64,000 nucleotides of DNA from Streptomyces sp. YIM 121038 (GTDB lineage Bacteria; Actinomycetota; Actinomycetes; Streptomycetales; Streptomycetaceae): positions 3,162,001 through 3,226,000 of the forward strand of contig NZ_CP030771.1 in NCBI RefSeq assembly GCF_006088715.1, given 5' to 3'. Under the pieces are notes generated by a model. It saw only the letters and a program-made list of their open reading frames with translations. It searched no databases and had not been told where the DNA came from. Shown here piece after piece: positions 8,456 to 15,595 of this stretch. Positions within the stretch are counted from its first letter, which is position 1. Each line of letters begins with the position of its first letter. Made by a program: the position numbers and the translations under genes.

Positions 8456-9044
8456 GTGGGCGCCGGTGTACCTGCCGACAGGGTTGCGTGTACAGCGCAT
8501 CGGCCACAGCGGGCACCTCGTCACCGACCCCGCCGAGACCATCCGCCACCACCACATCGAGAACTGAGCCCATCTCGCGCAGCACCGCGCGGGTGGTCTG
8601 GGTGGTGGTGCCGAGGGCCCGGGCGAGGGGCACCAAGTGGACGTGGGGGGCGGCCAGATCGTGGAGGAAGCGAGTGGTCTCCGAGGCCTCGGGAAGGAGC
8701 GACTCCTCGTGCTCCTCGTCACCCTCTTCGGTGCTGCTGTCAGCGGGCCCAGCGGAGCGCGCGGACCGCCCGGCTTTCCAGGCGGCCCACACCCACGCTG
8801 CGACGAGGGCCCACATCAGCCAGGGGATCGCGCGGACGAGGACCCACAGCAGGTAGGCGAGCCCGCCGAGGATGATCAAGCGGCCGATCACTCCGAGGAA
8901 GGCGCCCCAGCCGTCGAGGTCGGTGCGGCGGCCAGCGCGGACCCAGGTGGTAAGAGCGTCGGTGCGACGCTCCCGGATGCGCGTGCTGCCCTTCGACAGG
9001 CAGTTGGCGGCGTGGGCGCGGGCTGCGGGGTCTTTCCAGCTCAC
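8409..9044 (-). CDS. Membrane protein of the island, unknown function
   Basis: About 211 residues from GTG 9044 (VSWKDPAARAHAANC), chosen because GGAG lies upstream; longer starts to 9113 remain possible. Two adjacent hydrophobic helices sit near residues 45-90 (FLGVIGRLIILGGLAYLLWV, then the stretch IPWLMWALVAAWVWAAW). An acidic linker (STEEGDEEHEESLLPE) and a soluble domain with FLHDLAAPHVHLVPLARAL follow. The Gly/Arg-rich last 25 residues overlap the opposite gene and may be read-through after loss of the original stop. Confidence 0.5.
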   Translation of the reverse strand: MSWKDPAARAHAANCLSKGSTRIRERRTDALTTWVRAGRRTDLDGWGAFLGVIGRLIILGGLAYLLWVLVRAIPWLMWALVAAWVWAAWKAGRSARSAGPADSSTEEGDEEHEESLLPEASETTRFLHDLAAPHVHLVPLARALGTTTQTTRAVLREMGSVLDVVVADGLGGVGDEVPAVADALYTQPCRQVHRRPPTGPGGGGPRRPGGC

Positions 9045-9235
9045 AGGCCCGCTCCGCCCTGACTGAGGAGTTCGCGGCCCTTCGCGCCCGCCCAGTTGAC
9101 GCTGTCGGGCCACCAGTTCAGGAGCGCGGCGACGCCGGGCAGGAAGCCGTTCCGCTGGCCTGCACTATCCACAGGCGCATACGTTCCCCCGCGCGAGGCC
9201 GTACGGTGCTGTCCTGCCGATCACACGGGGGCGCG

Positions 9236-9553
9236 ATGTACAGGGGGGGACCTGGCCTGGCCAGCCGACCGCGCCCTGACCGCGATGCCGGACGACGTGC
9301 ACGCGGAGGCGATGGCCTTGATCGAGGACATCGTCGAAGACCTGGAGCCGCGCCCAACCGCGCGTGGACAACGGAGGCGCCCCTGCAGGTCCGGGAGTGG
9401 ACCGTGTACGCGGCTGGTGGCGGGCTGCTCGTGGTTCTCGGCGCGGGGCCTGGGGCTGACCGGGAGCCCTCGGCAGGCGCCTGGCCGCCCTTGCACGCTG
9501 ACGGTATGTCCTCCGGCATGACCGTGGTGCTCTCCCGCCCGACGAGGCGTTAG
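9236..9553 (+). pseudogene. Small gene with two compensating frame shifts
   Basis: ATG 9236 opens a 105-codon frame to TAG 9551-9553, but the middle reads poorly in that frame. Removing one G from the seven-G run at 9243-9249 gives a convincing acidic segment, PADRALTAMPDDVHAEAMAL then IEDIVEDLEPRP. Restoring one base near 9352 returns to the original frame, which continues REWTVYAAGGGLLVVLGAG. The original protein thus seems to have suffered one insertion and one deletion that cancel. Either the centre is now scrambled, or the runs contain sequence errors. The intact form resembles small cytoplasmic proteins of Streptomyces mobile regions; identity unknown. Confidence 0.45.
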
Positions 9554-9591
9554 GGACTGTCTGGGCCCCTGACGGGTCCCAGACAGTCCCT
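9552..9591. terminator. Bidirectional terminator overlapping two stop codons
   Basis: A perfect 14-bp stem (9552-9565 with 9578-9591) around AGGGACTGTCTGGG. It includes the end of the rightward stop codon and touches that of the convergent gene. Confidence 0.8.
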
Positions 9592-10034
9592 CAGTACTGC
9601 CTCAACTGGCCTGGACGCTCGTAGTAGAAACCCCGCACGCCGTACTGTTCGTCGTTCTCGATGGGCAGTGAAGGCGCCGCGACATCGTCGAGAAGGGCGC
9701 TGCCGTTGAGGACGCGTTTACCGTCGAACCACTGGCCGGTGGAGCCGAACAGGTGCACTCCCCGGCCCAGCCGAAGGAGTCCCAGGGTTACCTGCGTGGC
9801 CGAGACGGGCACGCCGCCGGAGACCAGGGGGAAGGAGAGGTAGAGGTTTCTCTTCTCTCGTGCAGAAGGGCCGGCCCACAGGGCGACGGTCACCCGTGGC
9901 TCCTTCAGGTCCGGGATGCATCCGCGCACGTAGTACGGCTTGGCCACAGGGGTGGTCGTGTAGTGCCACAGGGTGGCCGCGAGGGCCCGCTGCGTGCGGT
10001 TCAGCGCCTCGGGCGGAATGGCTAGTTGACCCAT
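9591..10034 (-). CDS. Cytoplasmic protein coupled to the secreted protein upstream; possible immunity partner
   Basis: A 147-residue soluble protein (MGQLAIPPEALNRTQRALAA) with no signal peptide or membrane helix. The middle is rich in strands (VTVALWAGPSAREKRNLYLS, then FPLVSGGVPVSATQVTLGLL). It begins inside the end of the upstream gene (13-base overlap at 10022-10034), so the two are translationally coupled. A secreted partner followed at once by a cytoplasmic one is the layout of many toxin-immunity pairs; that reading is inference. GTG 10043 is an alternative start. I do not recognise the family. Confidence 0.55.
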   Translation of the reverse strand: MGQLAIPPEALNRTQRALAATLWHYTTTPVAKPYYVRGCIPDLKEPRVTVALWAGPSAREKRNLYLSFPLVSGGVPVSATQVTLGLLRLGRGVHLFGSTGQWFDGKRVLNGSALLDDVAAPSLPIENDEQYGVRGFYYERPGQLRQY

Positions 10035-10492
10035 GACGGGCACTTCTTGACTCCTCTGCAGTAAGCGGTGATGACCCCGATTTTCCCCTTCTTGCCAGGA
10101 GCGGTGTAACGACCGTCGTCGGTCTCCTTGGCGTAGCGCACCTTGACCACGAAATCTACCTGGCGCCCGTTGTGGATGGCCGAGCCCCAGTACTCAAGGT
10201 TGCGCTGATGGTCGGACCGCTTGTCGGGTTTGCCGTTGAGGGCGGCGTTGATGAGCTTGCACGACGTGATGTTGTGAGGCCTGGAGAGGTGGATGAAGCC
10301 TAGCTCCGAGTTGCCCATACGCGTGGGGATACGACGGTCTTCCCAGTCCTTTTGCACACACTTCTCGTGGGTGTTCCACGCCGCCTTCGAGTCCGCGGCG
10401 GCCGGGGTGGCGACCAGGCCGAGGGTGCAGAGGACGGCAGTGAGTGCAATCGTTCCGGCGCGACGACCTATAGTCGTTGCGTTCTGGTGCAT
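10022..10492 (-). CDS. Small secreted protein with nuclease-toxin-like features
   Basis: A 156-residue protein with a signal peptide (residues 1-34, ending ATPAAA before DSKAAW). The start at ATG 10492 is fixed by GGAGG in CGGAGGAAAC. The mature part has four Cys, two near the end (AYCRGVKKCPSWVN). A pattern of conserved-looking polar positions, FIHLSRPHNITSCKLINAAL, then VDFVVKVRYAKETDDGRY, then GVITAYC, loosely recalls small secreted RNases of the barnase/EndoU-like class. That likeness is weak and is inference only. It is coupled to the cytoplasmic protein that follows. Confidence 0.6.
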   Translation of the reverse strand: MHQNATTIGRRAGTIALTAVLCTLGLVATPAAADSKAAWNTHEKCVQKDWEDRRIPTRMGNSELGFIHLSRPHNITSCKLINAALNGKPDKRSDHQRNLEYWGSAIHNGRQVDFVVKVRYAKETDDGRYTAPGKKGKIGVITAYCRGVKKCPSWVN

Positions 10493-10524
10493 GTTTCCTC
10501 CGTAGGTGAGCACGCGCCGAACAC

Positions 10525-10554
10525 GCTGCAGCCCGGTTGCCCCCGGGCTGCAGC
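10525..10554. repeat. Perfect 12-bp hairpin upstream of the secreted-protein gene
   Basis: Arms GCTGCAGCCCGG and CCGGGCTGCAGC with a six-base loop, ending 33 bases before the start of the gene at 10492. It could be an attenuator, an operator or the terminator of an earlier gene. Confidence 0.65.
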
Positions 10555-10653
10555 ACCACGTGCAGTGATCACACGTTACCCAGGTCGCCGCCGCTGCCGT
10601 GTTTGCAGTTGAGCGAAACGCAAGGGTTTCGAGCACGACCATCCAGAGGCCCT

Positions 10654-10971
10654 TCAGCGCTCAACGAGGCGCCCCTCAAGGCATTCTGATTGGACATCAG
10701 AGACCACCGGACCTTGCGGGAGCAAACCATCAGACTGTCCGGAAGTGGTAAACTCGCCATTCTCTGTCCAAATTCGCCCGCATCTCCTGCAGTGCGCAAG
10801 CGGAGTTCGGCCCTCGCCACCGTGGACATCGATTGCGCCCCCGCAGTCGTGACGCTGCTCAAGCGTGCGGCGCTGCGCCGCGATGTCGAGAGCTCGCTCG
10901 ATCCGCCCGGCCCCGTCCGCCGCACGCTGGCCACTGCGGCTGATCTCCGGAATGGCTGGTAGTGCCCGCAC
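10654..10971 (-). CDS. Possible small zinc-finger protein
   Basis: A 105-codon frame from GTG 10971. The centre looks like real protein: AADGAGRIERALDIAAQRRT, then a C-x-n-H-C-x2-C cluster (CGGAIDVHGGEGRTPLAHC followed by RRC) that could bind zinc. The last third is low quality and may be read-through. It starts two bases after the stop of the 35-codon frame upstream, so the two may be halves of one broken gene. Function unknown. Confidence 0.4.
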   Translation of the reverse strand: MRALPAIPEISRSGQRAADGAGRIERALDIAAQRRTLEQRHDCGGAIDVHGGEGRTPLAHCRRCGRIWTENGEFTTSGQSDGLLPQGPVVSDVQSECLEGRLVER

Positions 10972-10972
10972 A

Positions 10973-11080
10973 TTAGGCTGTTGTGAATCGGACGCGGGGG
11001 TCCCGCCAGAGGGCGCGGATGTCCTCGTTCACGGCCGCAGCAGGGCGCACGGCGGCCCGGGGGCTGGGGTTGGGGGACAT
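10973..11080 (-). CDS. Possible 35-residue peptide or N-terminal gene fragment
   Basis: ATG 11080 to TAA 10973-10975 encodes MSPNPSPRAAVRPAAAVNED followed by IRALWRDPRVRF. The VNEDIRALW start resembles the N-termini of longer Streptomyces mobile-region proteins, so this may be the beginning of a gene truncated by a new stop. It stops just before the GTG of the zinc-finger frame. Confidence 0.3.
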   Translation of the reverse strand: MSPNPSPRAAVRPAAAVNEDIRALWRDPRVRFTTA

Positions 11081-11114
11081 GCCTGCCAGCGTATGCGGTA
11101 GCACCGACAGCGGA

Positions 11115-11672
11115 CTACTGCCGCTCGTCACGCCCCTCGGCCCGGTGCTTCGCGGCGGCCAGCGCGGCTTCCCACGGGTATGCCGTCGGCTTGCCCGAGC
11201 CCGGCGGGTTGGGGACGAATCCGCCTTCGCCGTAGAGGACCGTGACCCCTTGCTCGCGCAGCTCGGTGACGCTGCGGTCCAGCTGCCGGTGCTGGGCGTA
11301 CGCGGCGTTCACGCACGGCATCGTCACCGTCGGGATGCCCTTGCCGATGCCTTCTGCGACGACTCCCACCACGAAGTTCTGTGTGAGCCCGAGGGCCCAG
11401 GAGTTGATGCTGTTGAAGGTCGCGGGGGCGAAGAGAATTGCGTCCGCCGGAGGCCAGGCGTCCGGCTCACCGGGAAGCTTGTACTTGCTGCGCACGGGGT
11501 GCCCGGTGAGCACGGCGAGCCCGTCGATGCTCTCGCGCAGCCAGTGGGCCGCCGTCGGCGTCAGGCCGAGGCAGACGTCCCACCCGTCGGCCTGCGCTGT
11601 CTCGATCACCTTTGCCACGTCGAAGAGGGGCGGCGCGGCCGAGCCGAACAGGTAGAGAGTCCGAGAGGTCAT
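11115..11672 (-). CDS. Flavoprotein (phosphopantothenoylcysteine-decarboxylase-like)
   Basis: A 185-residue protein of the flavoprotein superfamily that includes FMN-dependent cysteine decarboxylases. It opens with a Rossmann strand and nucleotide loop (TLYLFGSAAPPLFDVAKVIE). A later segment, DAILFAPATFNSINSWALGL, fits the FMN-binding APAT motif of the family. ATG 11672 is preferred; no good ribosome site is visible. It is divergent from the XRE regulator 132 bp away, with an inverted repeat between them. A decayed copy lies at 6923-7185. The substrate is unknown; similar flavoprotein/XRE pairs are common in Streptomyces accessory regions. Confidence 0.8.
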   Translation of the reverse strand: MTSRTLYLFGSAAPPLFDVAKVIETAQADGWDVCLGLTPTAAHWLRESIDGLAVLTGHPVRSKYKLPGEPDAWPPADAILFAPATFNSINSWALGLTQNFVVGVVAEGIGKGIPTVTMPCVNAAYAQHRQLDRSVTELREQGVTVLYGEGGFVPNPPGSGKPTAYPWEAALAAAKHRAEGRDERQ

Positions 11673-11705
11673 GCATTCATCCCACCCCGGGGAGTCGATC
11701 ACACG

Positions 11706-11741
11706 CAACTGCCCCTGATCCAGGTGGAACAGGGGCAGGTG
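11706..11741. promoter_or_regulatory. Inverted repeat between divergent flavoprotein and XRE genes
   Basis: Arms CAACTGCCCCTG and CAGGGGCAGGTG (one mismatch) with a 12-base spacer. The element is conserved in the relict module at 7215-7250. It lies 34 bases upstream of the flavoprotein start and 63 before the XRE start, so it is a candidate operator for both. Confidence 0.6.
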
Positions 11742-11804
11742 CCAGTCCAGCGCCGCATGGCGCGGGTACCGTTCCACCTGGCGAGTCAGGAACGGAGTTC
11801 CAGC

Positions 11805-12983
11805 ATGCCCACAGACGACCGCCCGGGGGCCCGAATCGCACAGCACCGGAAGCTCGCCGGGCTCACACAACGCGGGCTGGCCTTGAAGATCGGCTACTCA
11901 TACAGCATGGTCCACCAGGTCGAAGGCGGCCATAAACCGGCGAGCCCGGAGTTCGCTGCCGCATGCGCCCGGGCTCTTCATGTGGACGTCACCACCCTGA
12001 CGGGACAGCCGTACATGACCGAGCTGCAGCAGGACCGCCTGGCTGAACTGATCCGGCCCATCCGTGAATCGCTCGACCTGTACGACCTTGGTGCGGACCC
12101 TGATGTGACCGCCCGTGCGGCGCCCAGACTCGTCGCGGCGGCGGACTCTCTGTGCGAGCAGGTACGGGCCGCCGAGATCAACAAGGTGGCCCGCGCCTTG
12201 CCGGGAGTCATCGCAGAACTGACGACGGCCGCGTACCGCACGCCTGCCACCGAGCTGTGGGCAGCGCTCGGCTCCGTCTTCCGCACGGCACACGACGTCA
12301 CCGTGAAGCTCGGTTTCTACGACCTGTCCACCATTGCCCTGGACCGGATGGAGTGGGCCGCACAACGGGCCTCAGACCCTGTCCTCGCCGCGGTCCGGCA
12401 GTACATGCGCGGCCTCGTCTACCACCGCGAGGGGGAGCACACCATCGGCCTTCGGCTCGTGGACGCCGGCCATCGGATCCTCGCCCAGGGCGAGGAGAAC
12501 CCCGCCTCGCTCGCGGTCGCGGGACAACTCCACCTCGGCGCCACCGTCATCGCCGCGCGCGCTCGTGAAGCGGACACGGTGAAGACTCACCTGGACGAAG
12601 CGAAGAAGATCACCGACCGCATCGGCGAGATGGGACACGTCCACTGGCTGTCGTTCGGGCCGACGAACTGGGCAGCACACGAGTTGTCCGCACTCACCGA
12701 GATGGGCCGGTACAGCAAGGCTGTCGAGAAGGCGAAGAAGATCGCCATCCCTGACTCGTGGCCCTCCTCCCGCCGCGCGCACGTGCTGATCGACCGCGGC
12801 CGCTCCGAGATGGAGATCGGCCGCAGCGAGGCGGCCCTGAAGTCCATCCTGAAGGCGCGCGAGGTGGCTCCCCAGCAGACCCGCTATCACCCTGGCGCAC
12901 GAGCGACCGTCGAAGGGCTGATTCATCAACAACGCCGCACGCCGGACGCATTGGGGCACATCTCTGCCTGGCTCGGTCTATGA
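11805..12983 (+). CDS. XRE-family regulator with TPR-like C-terminal region
   Basis: A 392-residue regulator. Residues 10-48 form a helix-turn-helix (IAQHRKLAGLTQRGLALKIG, then YSYSMVHQVEGGHKPAS). The rest is all-helical and looks like tetratricopeptide repeats, as in signal-responsive Streptomyces regulators that bind a small ligand or peptide. ATG 11805 follows a GGAAC-GGA-GTTCC palindrome at 11789-11801 in place of a strong ribosome site. It is divergent from the flavoprotein gene and runs into the three coupled genes at 13013-14429; an overlapping pair of palindromes sits on its stop codon. It probably controls this cassette, an inference from position. Confidence 0.85.
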   Translation: MPTDDRPGARIAQHRKLAGLTQRGLALKIGYSYSMVHQVEGGHKPASPEFAAACARALHVDVTTLTGQPYMTELQQDRLAELIRPIRESLDLYDLGADPDVTARAAPRLVAAADSLCEQVRAAEINKVARALPGVIAELTTAAYRTPATELWAALGSVFRTAHDVTVKLGFYDLSTIALDRMEWAAQRASDPVLAAVRQYMRGLVYHREGEHTIGLRLVDAGHRILAQGEENPASLAVAGQLHLGATVIAARAREADTVKTHLDEAKKITDRIGEMGHVHWLSFGPTNWAAHELSALTEMGRYSKAVEKAKKIAIPDSWPSSRRAHVLIDRGRSEMEIGRSEAALKSILKAREVAPQQTRYHPGARATVEGLIHQQRRTPDALGHISAWLGL

Positions 12984-13008
12984 CACCTGGTGTCACCGAA
13001 GAGTGACA
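12981..13008. promoter_or_regulatory. Two overlapping palindromes at the XRE stop codon
   Basis: TGACACC-T-GGTGTCA (12981-12995) begins on the regulator's TGA stop. TGTCAC-CGAAGA-GTGACA (12991-13008) overlaps it and ends five bases before the next ATG. They look like an operator, or an RNA switch hiding the next start. Confidence 0.55.
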
Positions 13009-13012
13009 GTTG

Positions 13013-13534
13013 ATGCCCTTGCGCATGGTCACGCTGGTCACAAGGCCTGATCAGCGACGACAGGGGCACATCGTGGACGCCAACCTCAGAGCCGTATCGC
13101 AGTGGCTGGCGGAAGCCGACCCGCGACCGGGCAACGCATGGGCGGAGTGGGAGAAACAGGGCGCCGCGCTGCTCCCGCTCGGCCGCCTCTTCGACGCGAT
13201 CCGCATGCCAGCCGAGCAGGTCCACGACGTGGTGGGCAGCGACGCGGCGAAGACGGTGGCCAAGGTGCTGACAGCCTGGCTGGACGGCCCGGTCATCCGG
13301 GATTCCCGCAGCAGCATGGGCCCGTACTACGCGCTCATCGCGCCCGGCGCCGAGTGGGACGGCCCGGCCGAGCGGCTCACCACCGGCACCTACCTCGGCG
13401 TGCCGCGTCCCGGCCACGCGACGACGCTGTCCCGCTGGGTGGTCCTGCCGTCGTACCCCGGCGCCCTGTGCGACCCCCGGCACGTGCACACGCTCCTCGC
13501 GACGACCGCCTCCCTCAGGACGGTGGGCCGATGA
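13013..13534 (+). CDS. Cassette protein 1, unknown function
   Basis: A 173-residue cytoplasmic protein. It carries WLAEADPRPGNAWAEWEKQG and LPLGRLFDAIRMPAEQVHDV, then GPYYALIAPGAEW and TTGTYLGVPRPG near the end. The layout resembles regions found beside primase/polymerase-like proteins in Streptomyces, but no catalytic motif is visible and I leave it unnamed. ATG 13013 lies just downstream of the overlapping palindromes. ATG 13025 or GTG 13073 are alternatives. The stop overlaps the next start in ATGATGA. Confidence 0.6.
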   Translation: MPLRMVTLVTRPDQRRQGHIVDANLRAVSQWLAEADPRPGNAWAEWEKQGAALLPLGRLFDAIRMPAEQVHDVVGSDAAKTVAKVLTAWLDGPVIRDSRSSMGPYYALIAPGAEWDGPAERLTTGTYLGVPRPGHATTLSRWVVLPSYPGALCDPRHVHTLLATTASLRTVGR

Positions 13535-13899
13535 TGACCACCGACCAGCCCCGGCTGGAGGACCTGGTCGAGCTCGCCTTCAGTGCGCTCGCCGACCCGC
13601 CCGCACCCGAGGACACGGCCGCCCTGCACCGCCGCCTCGTCGCGGAGATCCTCCTCCGCCTGCCTCAGGCGGAGCAGGCCGCGGCGGCCGAGCGTGTGCG
13701 CAGCGACGCCTGGTACACGCACCAGCGGGTGGTCGACGCGACGCACGACGCCCTGGCGCTGGAGGGCGAGGAGCCGACCCCGGACGACGGCCCGACCGGT
13801 GCGGCGCTGCGCGTCGCCGAGCTCGCCCGCAGACTTCGGGCCCTGGCGGTGTACCCAGCCAGCGCCGGAGGGCACGCCTGCCCGCCGAGGCCCCGGTGA
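13531..13899 (+). CDS. Cassette protein 2, helical, possibly DUF6415-like
   Basis: A 122-residue soluble, largely alpha-helical and acidic protein (LVELAFSALADPPAPEDTAA, then LHRRLVAEILLRLP, and ALRVAELARRLRALAVYPAS). The helical spacing recalls the DUF6415 family of Streptomyces accessory regions, a weak likeness. ATG 13531 overlaps the previous stop (ATGA) and a GTGA overlap joins it to the next gene, so the three genes are one translationally coupled unit. Confidence 0.55.
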   Translation: MMTTDQPRLEDLVELAFSALADPPAPEDTAALHRRLVAEILLRLPQAEQAAAAERVRSDAWYTHQRVVDATHDALALEGEEPTPDDGPTGAALRVAELARRLRALAVYPASAGGHACPPRPR

Positions 13900-14429
13900 G
13901 CGCGCCCGGCGTCGCCGAGACCCTGCTATTGGCCATCGTCGAGCGCGGCCCCGCCCTCACCGTTCAGCAGCGGCAAGGCGCCGTCTGCCTGTGGTGCCCT
14001 ACGGTCCTGCGCCCCGGCGACGGCGTCGACATCCGCGGCGGCCGCACCGCCGACCGGGACTGGTGGCCGCACGCCTGCAAGCCCTGCTACGCCAACAACC
14101 TCCGGTCCGTGGCGACGTACGCCGACTGGAACGACCACCTGCTCGCCTGCGCCGCCTGCTGCCAACACGCTCCGTGCTCCACCGTGAGCACCCTGCGCGC
14201 CGCGCACATACAGGCCCGGTGCCGCATCGGGCGGCCGGCCGTCTGGTGCATGGAGTGTCTGAGCATCATGCGGCCCGACGAACTGTGGCAGCCACACCTG
14301 TGGCAGAGCCGCCGCGGAGCGGAGCCCAGCTACCGGCACACCGGCACCTGCCCGCAGTGGGCGGGCGACGAGTCGGTGGACTCCGGGCATGACAGCGGCC
14401 CTGCGGATGATCTTCCGCAGGGCCGTTGA
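13896..14429 (+). CDS. Cassette protein 3, cysteine-rich zinc-binding-like protein
   Basis: A 177-residue protein with many Cys pairs: CLWC near residue 31, CKPC near 61, CAACCQHAPC around 84-93, and CMEC around 118. This is typical of two or three zinc ribbons that may bind nucleic acid or partner proteins. The GTG start at 13896 overlaps the previous stop. The last dozen codons run through a perfect 12-bp hairpin, so the gene ends inside its own terminator. The C-terminal GHDSGPADDLPQGR is thus unlikely to be under strong selection as protein. Function unknown. Confidence 0.6.
   Translation: MSAPGVAETLLLAIVERGPALTVQQRQGAVCLWCPTVLRPGDGVDIRGGRTADRDWWPHACKPCYANNLRSVATYADWNDHLLACAACCQHAPCSTVSTLRAAHIQARCRIGRPAVWCMECLSIMRPDELWQPHLWQSRRGAEPSYRHTGTCPQWAGDESVDSGHDSGPADDLPQGR
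14396..14425. terminator. Hairpin inside the last codons of the cassette
   Basis: A perfect 12-bp stem CGGCCCTGCGGA/TCCGCAGGGCCG with a six-base loop. It lies between the cassette and the convergent tRNA gene, just before stop codon 14427-14429. Confidence 0.7.
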
Positions 14430-14447
14430 CCAGACAACTGAACCCGG

Positions 14448-14519
14448 TGGGCGCGGACGGTTTCGAACCGCCGACATTCGCCTTGTAAGGGCGACGCTCT
14501 ACCCCTGAGCTACGCGCCC
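14448..14519 (-). tRNA. tRNA-Val (anticodon UAC)
   Basis: A 72-base cloverleaf on the minus strand. The acceptor stem GGGCGCG/CGCGCCC pairs fully, the D arm is GCTCAGGGGTAGAGC, the anticodon stem TCGCC/GGCGA carries loop CTTACAA (anticodon TAC), and the T arm GGCGG-TTCGAAA-CCGTC is intact. CCA is not encoded; the discriminator is followed by CCG. The 3' end faces the island at 6.9-14.4 kb, the usual side for integration into a tRNA gene. Confidence 0.95.
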
Positions 14520-14710
14520 GGGACGAGTAGACAGCCTACCTTGCCGGTGGCGGTGGACCGCACACCCGTGGCGGGCCCCCGACCGGCCGGGGGGATATCC
14601 CCACCCCGGATCCGGTAGCGGCCCGGATCCCCCGGTCGCGCCGCGCTCCCTACGGTCAAGGGTGAGCTCGCGGCAGGGGTCGCGAGGGGGCTTTCAGGGG
14701 AGAGAACGTC

Positions 14711-15514
14711 ATGACCACCGCCCACAGCCGCCGCACGGGTCCGCTGGGGCCGCGGAGCGCGCGGATCCTCGCCGGTGCCGGCGCCACGGCGGCGGTCCTC
14801 GGGCTCGTCGCCGCGTGCGGGGCGAGCGCCGAGGACGACAAGACGCCGGACCGGCGGACGTTCAGCCTGCCCGGGCGGACGCTGACCCTCGACTCCGACG
14901 ACTCCACCCTGGACGTCGTCGTGTCGGACCACGTGAAGGACGTCCGGGTCACGCGCTGGTTCGACGGGCGCACCGTGCTCGGCGGCAGCCCCAAGGTCAC
15001 GTGGAAGCAGAGCGCCGAGGGCGACAAGCTCACGTTCCGGGTGAAGTGCAGCGGGGTGATCAGCAATTGCTCCGCCAAGCACCGCGTCGTCGTACCCCGC
15101 GGCGTCGCCGTGACCATCCTGAACCGCGACGGCCAGGTGACCGCCAGCGGCTTCCGCGAGCCGCTGAAGGTGCGCACCGACGACGGCAGCGTGACCGTGC
15201 GGAACTCCAGCGGGCCGCTGGACCTGAGCAGCGTCGACGGGTCGGTGCGGACCGACGGCGTCACGTCGAAGCGGGTCAGCGCCCGCTCCCGGGACGGTTC
15301 CGTGTGGCTCGAACTCGGCGCCGTACCGGACCGGGTGCGGGCGCGCAGCACGGACGGTTCCGTGACCGTCGGCCTGCCCGACGCCCGGTACCGCGTGGAC
15401 ACCGAGAGCGTGGACGGCGGCGTCGACGTGACCGTGCCGCGCGCCGACGACAGCCCGCACCGCGTGTCGGTACGCAGCGTCGACGGCCACATCACGGTGC
15501 GCGCGGCGAACTGA
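14711..15514 (+). CDS. DUF4097-family lipoprotein
   Basis: A 267-residue predicted lipoprotein. The signal peptide ends in the lipobox LVAAC near residue 36. The mature part is a right-handed beta structure with a repeat of about 20 residues built on DGSVTV-like turns (DDGSVTVRNSSGPLDLSSVD, RDGSVWLELG, TDGSVTVGLPDA, SVDGGVDVTVP, SVDGHITVRA). That is the pattern of DUF4097 adhesin-like domains. The role is unknown; members often sit near anti-sigma or envelope-stress genes. ATG 14711 follows GGGGAGAG. Confidence 0.8.
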   Translation: MTTAHSRRTGPLGPRSARILAGAGATAAVLGLVAACGASAEDDKTPDRRTFSLPGRTLTLDSDDSTLDVVVSDHVKDVRVTRWFDGRTVLGGSPKVTWKQSAEGDKLTFRVKCSGVISNCSAKHRVVVPRGVAVTILNRDGQVTASGFREPLKVRTDDGSVTVRNSSGPLDLSSVDGSVRTDGVTSKRVSARSRDGSVWLELGAVPDRVRARSTDGSVTVGLPDARYRVDTESVDGGVDVTVPRADDSPHRVSVRSVDGHITVRAAN

Positions 15515-15595
15515 CCACCCCGTGTGTTCGTCCTTCACCGGTGGGAGAATGTGACACCGGCCTGGCAGGGCGGACGACAGCACGGGAGAGGGACA

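Noticed and set aside
9118..9519. Minus-strand 133-codon frame
   Set aside because: Overlaps the indel-bearing rightward gene and has no recognisable pattern or ribosome site.
10690..10962. Rightward 90-codon frame
   Set aside because: Opposite to the zinc-finger-like frame, with weaker amino-acid pattern; not kept as a gene.
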